From Astrocystis sublimbata (Eukaryota; Ascomycota; Sordariomycetes; Xylariales; Xylariaceae): a stretch of DNA of 64,000 nucleotides. The notes under the pieces are model-generated. The model saw only the letters and a list, made by a program, of their open reading frames with translations. It searched no databases and had not been told where the DNA came from. Below, one piece after another: positions 56,510 through 64,000 of the stretch. A program made the translations under genes and the position numbers. The stretch is from positions 248,001 to 312,000 of the forward strand of contig JAJNNY010000041.1 of assembly GCA_022453515.1 (NCBI GenBank). Reading direction: 5' to 3'. The first letter of the stretch is position 1; every line of letters starts with the position of its first letter.

Positions 56510-59500
56510 ATGGATGATATTGGGAAGGGAGTTAACGGTATCGACTGCTGTCGATCCGCCAAACACGCCTTGTCGTCGCCTCAGACATTGGGGTGCCTCA
56601 AATCCTCTGTTGATGCTCCTCTTGGCGCATCCTCGGACCCGTCCAGTTTGAATGCTGCATACCCAACAGGGCTCGATGGAAACGATGCAGACTCTGTTGC
56701 CATTTGTGGTTTCTCCATCAAATTCCCGGATGATGCTACCACGGCAGAATGTCTCTGGAAAATTATTGTCGAACGACGATGTACCACAAAACAATTTCCT
56801 CCTAGCCGCATCAATTCGCAGGGCTTCTTTCACAGAAATAACCTACCAAATGCTGTATGTAACAGATTTTCATCTCCTATGACTAGCTTAACACGAATTC
56901 TTCAGGCTCAGCTGAAAATCCTTGATTTAGATGCCTATTCAAAGAGGTCACTTCATTGAGGAGGATTTGTCCCTCTTCGATGCAGACTTCTTCTCCATCT
57001 CTCCATCTGAAGCAAGTTCAATGGACCCGATGCAGCGATGGCTACTAGAGACAGTATATAGGGCCCTTGAAAATGGTAAATTATCTTTACTCTGAACTTG
57101 CGACATTCTTTAACTTGAGATTCAGCCGGCATCCCCATGGAACACGCCTATGGCTCATCGACTGCTGTATATACAGGGTCTTTTAGTATGGATCACGTGA
57201 TACAGCTCTTCCACGACCCAGAAAATACGCCGAAGTATGCTGCACTTGGTATTGGACTAAGCATGTTGGCGAACCGACTGAGCTGGTTTTTCAATTTCAA
57301 AGGACCGAGCATCGGGATAGATACTGCTTGCTCCAGCAGCGCAGTGGGCATTGACTTGGCCTGTCAAGCATTACGGAATGGAAGTTGTGACATGGTGAGT
57401 TTTATCCTACATATCTGAATTTGGATCCTTGCTACATAACTGAAACTGTTTGCTTATTCAACAAATAAATTAGGGCGTGGTTACCGGTTGTAATCTCACA
57501 TTTTCCCCCGAATACTTCAAAATCCTGACAAACTTGAACTTTCTTTCACCAGACGGTAGATGCTACTCATTTGATCATCGCGCCAACGGATATGGACGAG
57601 GAGAGGGTATTGGCGTTATCGTTCTTAAAAGACTTGCTGATGCGGTTCGAGATGGCAACACGATCAGGGCGGTAATTCGTTCAACAGGCTCAAACGAAGA
57701 TGGTCGCACCCAAGGTATTACCCAGCCCAGTAGCGCCGCCCAGGAACGGCTAATCTGCGAGACCTATAGACGAGCAGGTCTTTCAATGGCTCACACGCGA
57801 TTTTTTGAGGCCCAGTACGTACCAAACATGCACATCCTTTCCGCCCTTCTCTTCGCCTTATATTCTTCAATCGATCTTGGCTTCCAGTAGCAACGGACGA
57901 AAGGGAAACTTGGAGACATATACATTCGCAACCACCCTGTCACAAACCCCTATAGCCTTTTCTGACTCCCCGTTCTGTAAAGTGGCACCGGCACACCCTT
58001 GGGAGACCCCTTGGAAGCTCGTGCAATCGGCAGAGCGTTTCGGGAGCATCGCACCGAGACGGATCCTATGTATATGTGAGTCAAGTAACTGACCCAACTT
58101 GAACTAGAGCTAATGAGTTTATAGAGGCGCTATCAAATCAAATATTGGCCATCTAGAGGGCGCCAGTGGTATAGCTGGTGTTATCAAGGCCGTTCTGGCA
58201 CTAGAGAAGGGGCTTATCCCCCCTAATACCAACTTTGAACAACTCAACCCAAAGATAGAAATAGAGCAATACCCCATTAAGGTCAGTTTAGAGCCGCTTT
58301 TCCTTCCCGCAGTGTTTGTGCCAACAAATTTCTGTGACGGTTCCGTTGTGCTTGACGAACAGCTTTAACTAATTGTAATTTTGATAGTTTCCCCAACATT
58401 GCCAGTCGTGGCCAACTCCAGGCCTGCGTCGAGCATCAGTTAACTCATTTGGCTATGGTGGAGCCAACTGCCACATAGTTCTGGATGATGCGTACAATTT
58501 TCTAAGTTTGAGAAATTTGCCAGGAAGACACTGTTCAGTTGCCACACCACCTTCTATTCAACCCGAGCAGAGCTCCAACTGTATAGATGGGAGCAAAAGT
58601 CTGACTAATGGTGAGGATCATATTCAAACACCTAAGCTACTTGTTTGGTCAGCAGCAGACAAGGAAGGATTGGGTCGGATTGCCAGATCATACGAGAATT
58701 TCTCGCCTTCTGCCCAAACAAAAGCTCATTTCCTCGAAAACCTTGCATTCACGTTAGTCAGTGGACGCAGCCGACTCCCATGGACCTCATTCGCTGTCAT
58801 AAGCTCCTTGGCTGAACTGCGCGCCTTGGGGCCAAAACTCTCGTTGCCAGTACAGCGCTCAGCACGGAGTCCACAGCTTGGTTATGTATTCACCGGCCAA
58901 GGTGCACAGTGGTTCGCAATGGGCAGGCAACTGATGTTCTATACAATTTTCGAAGCAGATATAAGCCGGGCGAATGGTTATTTGAAGTCACTGGGATGTT
59001 CATGGTCCGTTACAGGTGAGTAGAAGCTTTCCTCTCCTTGCCGAGTGGTATCTAAGATATTTTAGATGAGTTGCTCAGAAGCGAGCACGAGACTCGAATT
59101 CACGATCCAGAGCTCAGTCAGACACTTTGCACAGTCATACAAGTTGCCATGGTGAACCTTTTGAGGAGCTTTGACGTTCGCCCTTCCGCCGTGGTTGGTC
59201 ATTCATCTGGCGAGATTGTAGCTGGGTATGAGTACCGGTCTCGCACCGTACGCCCCTAGATTCTAGATGCTAATTCATGATAGATACGCTGGAGGCATGT
59301 TATCGGCCGAGTCCGCATGGAAGTTAGCTTATTTTCGAGGTGTATGCTCAGCAAAATTGTCGTCGTCCCAACCTCAGGGAACGATGCTAGCCGTCAATGC
59401 ATCAAAAAGCTCCATTGAAGAGATTGTTGCCTCTGTAAACCGAGAGGCGACCTCGTACGGCCTGAGCTTTGCATGCATAAACAGTCCCACGAGTATTACC

Positions 59501-62500
59501 GTGGCTGGAGAGGCCCCCCTTGTTGACAAGCTAGATACGATCTTGGGAGAAAAAGGAATCTTGTCACGAAAGCTGCGTGTATCAGTGGCTTACCATTCAC
59601 GACAAATGTGCCATATCTCACAGGAGTATCAAGAAATGATCGGGGTACTATCAGCACCACCCTCATCAGTTCCACGTGTTCTTATGGTATCCAGCCTTAC
59701 GGGCCAGATTGTCGACATCTCGATACTACTTGATCCGTCCTACTGGGCCAGAAATATGGAGAGCCCTGTTCGGTTTTCCGAGGCCATCTCTGAAATGTGC
59801 ACGGGTAATTGGCTGCAGCGAGATGACGTCGATTGTCAACACTCCATTCCTGTCATCGACCACCTCGTGGAGATAGGTCCTCATTCTGCACTACAAACCC
59901 CCCTACGCAACATCTTGCAGACCAACCCTCGGGGTGCCTCGATCGGATACTCTTCGATGCTTGTTCGAGGTCAAGAGGCTACAGCTACGACTCTCGCAGC
60001 TATGGGGTCATTATATTGTAAAGGATATCCAGTCAACTTACGAGCCGTCAATGAGACATCAAGTTGTAGTACTGCTTCGCGATGGTTATTGAATGATCTG
60101 CCCGAATACCCATTCGACCATTCTACAGGATATTGGCATGAGAGCCGTTTGGGTCGAAATTATCGGCTAAGAAAATATGGCCCATCTGAACTCATTGGAA
60201 CACGATCCAGTGACTGGAATGCCTCGGATGCTCGCTGGAGACACTTCCTCAGAATGAGAGACATGCCATGGCTAGAGCATCATATTATCAATGGGGCTAT
60301 GATTTATCCCGCGGGAGGTATGCTAGCCATGGCTATTGAGGCTACGAGACAGCTAAGCCAAGAAGCATCGAAACCCGTCCTTGGGTACACCATCCAGAAT
60401 GTGAATATTCAGAAGGCGATCCACCTTACGACTCAGAAAGATACCGAAGTTCAGACATCGCTTCGTTTCCTGCGAAAAACAGGAGATGAAAGTGTTTCTT
60501 ACGAGTTTATCATAAGGACTTACACTGACGACGACGATGAGATAGTGAATTGTGTGGGTGATATTGCAGTTGAGTTTGTCGGAGCTACGGATAGATGGGT
60601 GGACGGAAAGACCAACCTACAACGGCTCAGGCTCGCCGAGGAATTCCGAACTTCAGGTACGGATGGATCACAGCACGTTGACTCTCAACACATGTATAGA
60701 TTCCTCAAACATCAGTGCGGGTTCGACTATGGTCCATCTTTTCAAGTTGCTGAGCATCAGTCCTACGATGCTACCCGAAACCAAGTCTCTGCCAAATTCG
60801 CAAGTCTCAATGAGCCCCATGACGATTATTTGATTCACCCTATTACACTAGACGCATTCTTCCATTTGCCATTGACAGCTATTACAGCAGGTGGTTCTCA
60901 GCCGGTCGCGACATGTGTGCCCATCCGCATAAATTACCTCTGGTTGGCAGCGGCTGGCTTGGCATCTTCATCCACGCAACAGCCGACTAACGCTGTTATC
61001 ACCGTCACGAATATAAGTACGCGGGGCTCCATGTGCAGCGGAATTGGGATCGACAGCACCGATACGCATGACGTCCGTTTATGGTACGAAGGCCTGGAGC
61101 TCGCCAATGTCACTGCCAACCCAGCCCCAGCTGTGACCGGTTGCGACCCTCGCAAGAGATTCATGAACGTGGATTGCAAAATATCTCTGCGTATGTTGGG
61201 ACCGCATGAGCTTGATGAGCTGCTAACAGTACGGCAACCTGATAATATCGAACTCTCTGAGTTTTATCGGGACTTGGCGCTTCTCGTCGAAGTATCGCTG
61301 GATCATTTCCTATCTTGCTGCAGTCTATCTATAGACGACATGCAAAGCCCGTGGAAACCACATTTCTGGAACTGGGCTAAACATCACAGCGCTGAGTCTC
61401 AGCGTAAGCAAAGATGGACCAACCACGAGTCGATGATCAAGGAGGCAGCAGTGGGTTTCTCATCAATGTCCAGCCGTCTGAGGAACTACAACGCGATTGG
61501 TAATCTATATTCGACCGCTGCATCAAACCTGACTGCCATATGGGATGGCACCGCTGATCCTTTGGAACTCTTTATCCACTCGAACATCCTCAAAGACACA
61601 TACGAACTCCTCCTTAACAGCAACGGGAGCTCGGGGCAAATATACGATTATGTGGACTTGCTAGCTCACGACATTCCTGGTATGAGAATTCTCGAAATTG
61701 GCGGGGGCACTGGCGGTGGGGCAAGAAATTTACTTGCAGCACTCTGTGCCCGTCGTGGTGATCACGACAGCTTTCTACGATGCAATCGTTACGAATTCAC
61801 CGACGTATCCAGCTCATTCTTTGGTCATGCCAGACAAGAATTCGAGCCATTCTTAGCACAGATGACCTTTAGGACCCTCGACATTGAGCGAGACTGGGTT
61901 GAGCAACAATTCCCCGCCGGTGCTTATGACGTTGTCGTGGCTATCGGTGTTCTTCACATATCCTCTGATTTGAAGGCAACGATGCAACGAGTACGCAGGG
62001 CATTAAAACCAGGCGGCAAGTTGATCTTGCAGGAGAACTTCATTCCTTCTGGGTGGACTCTAAGCTATGTCTTCGGTCTGTTTCCAGGTTGGTGGATGGG
62101 GGTGGAGGATAATAGAGTCCTCTCGCCAAGTATTACTGTCGACGCGTGGGATACACTTTTAAAAGGCAGTGGGTTTTCAGGGGTTGACATTTTCCGAGAC
62201 CTTGCAGAGGCGAAACCCCTACACCAAGGGTGGATTATATCAACAGCAGTTGAAGAGGTTTCAATACCCCATCAGAGCTCAAGGAATGAGCATCATATAT
62301 CAATATTTGTCGACGAGTCAATCCCACGACAAGTGTCGTATGCCCAAGCTTTGACATCGTCTCTAGGCACTCGACCTGGCTCGTCTGTCAACATCCAGTC
62401 TTGTTCAAACATAATTAATCGTGGTGAGAGACCAGACGACACAGTTATCTTCTTGGCGGACTACGGCCGACCATATTTGCAGACACTCGCGGAATCGACA

Positions 62501-64000
62501 TGGGACGCCCTCAAACATCTATTCAGATCATCGCGCATGTTGCTCTGGGTCACAACTGGAGGTGGTCGGCTTGCTCATCCCCAATACTCGATGCTTGACG
62601 GACTCTCTAGGACTCTCCGATTCGAACATGAAGAATTATGCCTTGTTACACTAGCCTTAGAAGACGTCGAACCGACCGAGCGGCAGGGCCTACATGTAAC
62701 GCGAATTCTCGAAGAAATGTCTCAGAAACTCACGGATCAAAACTATGAACAGGAATACATAGAGATTGGTGGGTTCTTGCACACGAGGCGTCTCGTCGAA
62801 GCTAGCCGTACCAAGTCTGCCATGGACCAGCGCATGATGCCGCTCGTAGCGACCCCAATGAAACTTGATACCGGGGCTTGCTTTACCGCAACCGTGAGAG
62901 CTATTGGAAACTCACGAGACCCGTGCTATGTGAAAACACGCAGCCTCGGACATTCGTTGCTCCAGAAAAGTTCCGTTGACATTGCTGTCAAAGCGGTGGC
63001 GCTTCTTTCAGCAGATCACCCATCCAGTCATAGCCACGACGAACAGCACGATCTCGGCAGATTCTTTGGGGGCGAGGTGGTCAGTTCGCATGACGGAAGT
63101 TTGTTCCGCATGGGTAGTCGAGTCTTTGGGATCTGCCCTGGTGCATTACGCTCACATGTGAGCGTGTCACCGCTTTCGCTCATTGAAATTCCTGCGGAAA
63201 TACCATATTCCGAAGCCTGCGTCGCCATGCCTGCATTTTGCATTGCCTACGCAGCACTGCTTGAGATTGGGCATGTGACTGCAGCGGATACCGTTTTGGT
63301 TGATGGGGGCACTTCACCCATCGGCGTCGCTGCCATGATAAGTCTCTCAATCCAGCAAGATATCCAAGACCTCTGGGTGACAGCAGAAGATGAGGATTCG
63401 AGTATATTCTTTTCTAGCAACTTCGGGATACCCGAAGAACGCATCTTGCCGAGAAAGTGGCTTGATTCTTCGTCTATCATATCTTCCCAATGGAAGCAGC
63501 GATTCGACGTTGTATTTTCAGCCCAACGCACGTCTCCAATGCTTTCATTGGGTCACGTCCGAAATGGTGGCCGATACATCGAGCTTTGCTCCAATTCGAT
63601 GACACGAAAGAACGCAATTTTACAGGGATTGCAAGATATGCCTTCGGGCATATCGATTCACCTTGTTGATCCTGCAACAATAACACTATCACCTGAGGCT
63701 CTTCGTTGTGCTGCCGTCATGGCGGAGCTGCACCGGTCCCGACTTCTAAAGGCAGAGGCGAGGAGGATCTTCTCCGCCCCCAAAATTGAGGACGCATTCA
63801 ACACGCTTCGAGACATAGGGGTTGGAGAGCACATAGTTGTGGAATTTAACAAGTGCGACGTGATAAATGTAAGCACACTCTCGTATGCCAATTACAATAG
63901 TCCCCCCTTGGTTCAGCCTCGATTGTCATTTCTACTTCGACATATCTGACATCGCAACAGGTGATGGCCGAGAACACACCCAAGCTCTTCTTGAATCCGG
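56510..64000 (+). CDS. highly reducing polyketide synthase (type I, iterative), 3' end outside the window
   Basis: Exons: 56510-56854, 56931-57075, 57126-57394, 57474-57814, 57983-58075, 58125-58281, 58388-59015, 59066-59225, 59284-63868 and 63961 onward; about 2250 residues are visible. Ketosynthase: about 64-500 with Cys232 in DTACSSS, His367 in EAHGTG and His407 in SNIGHLEG. Acyltransferase: Ser706 in GHSSGE. Dehydratase: His1046 ([10 protein letters not shown]) and Asp1236 (HPITLDAF). C-methyltransferase: SAM motif LEIGGGTGG near 1517. Enoylreductase region: from about 1880, with the cofactor loop replaced by [12 protein letters not shown] near 2053, so probably weak or inactive. KR and ACP are expected past the edge. 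Two joins that look broken (57815-57982 and 58076-58124) are normal introns. The product should be a reduced, C-methylated chain. Confidence 0.93.

Noticed and set aside
57815..58124. Apparent disruption of the PKS ketosynthase (stops after ...FFEA)
   Set aside because: Two introns with GTACGT...AAAG and GTGAGT...ATAG borders restore [15 protein letters not shown] and [14 protein letters not shown] exactly, so the gene is intact there.

Overview
The window is nuclear DNA of a filamentous ascomycete (Pezizomycotina, most likely Sordariomycetes). The evidence is short 50-170 bp introns with GTRNGY-like donors and CTRAY-like branch sites, GC-rich exons in AT-richer spacers, fungus-specific families (DUF3712, Pth11-type receptor, But2-type secreted protein, highly reducing polyketide synthase), and a palindromic TACCTAGGTA motif scattered through the spacers. 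Many genes are split, so exon structures were rebuilt from splice signals, reading phase and family motifs.

Left part (1-20.3 kb), housekeeping genes: 3' end of ribosomal protein L3; a small conserved unknown; anthranilate synthase component I (TRP2); a 73-residue one-helix membrane protein; a 423-residue unknown; a Get2-like ER receptor subunit; the permuted mitochondrial GTPase Gep3; the PP1 inhibitor Ypi1; and a 1144-residue DENN-C1 protein. The spacer at 13.9-16.8 kb holds a seven-copy 13-bp minisatellite and a possible transposase scrap. From 20.3 to 28.5 kb I see no gene, only simple repeats, a G-rich array and many TACCTAGGTA palindromes.

Middle part (28.5-43.2 kb): TRAPPC13-like trafficking subunit, a nine-exon KHDC4/BLOM7-like double-KH protein, acetolactate synthase small subunit (ILV6), ornithine carbamoyltransferase (ARG3), a DUF3712/Tag1-like vacuolar membrane protein and a secreted But2-domain protein. 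TRP2, ILV6 and ARG3 each have a consensus Gcn4/CPC1 element (TGASTCA) within about 300 bp upstream, which fits shared cross-pathway control.

Right part (44.5-64 kb), accessory and secondary-metabolism-like: an EBP-type EXPERA protein, two decayed coding remnants (one resembling a ketosynthase active-site block), a Pth11-type seven-helix receptor, an AhpD-like protein divergent from an FAD monooxygenase, a GMC oxidoreductase, and a highly reducing PKS that runs off the right edge. The PKS has intact KS, AT, DH and C-methyltransferase motifs but a divergent enoylreductase region. Together 50.3-64 kb looks like the left half of a polyketide biosynthetic gene cluster whose remaining genes lie beyond the window.
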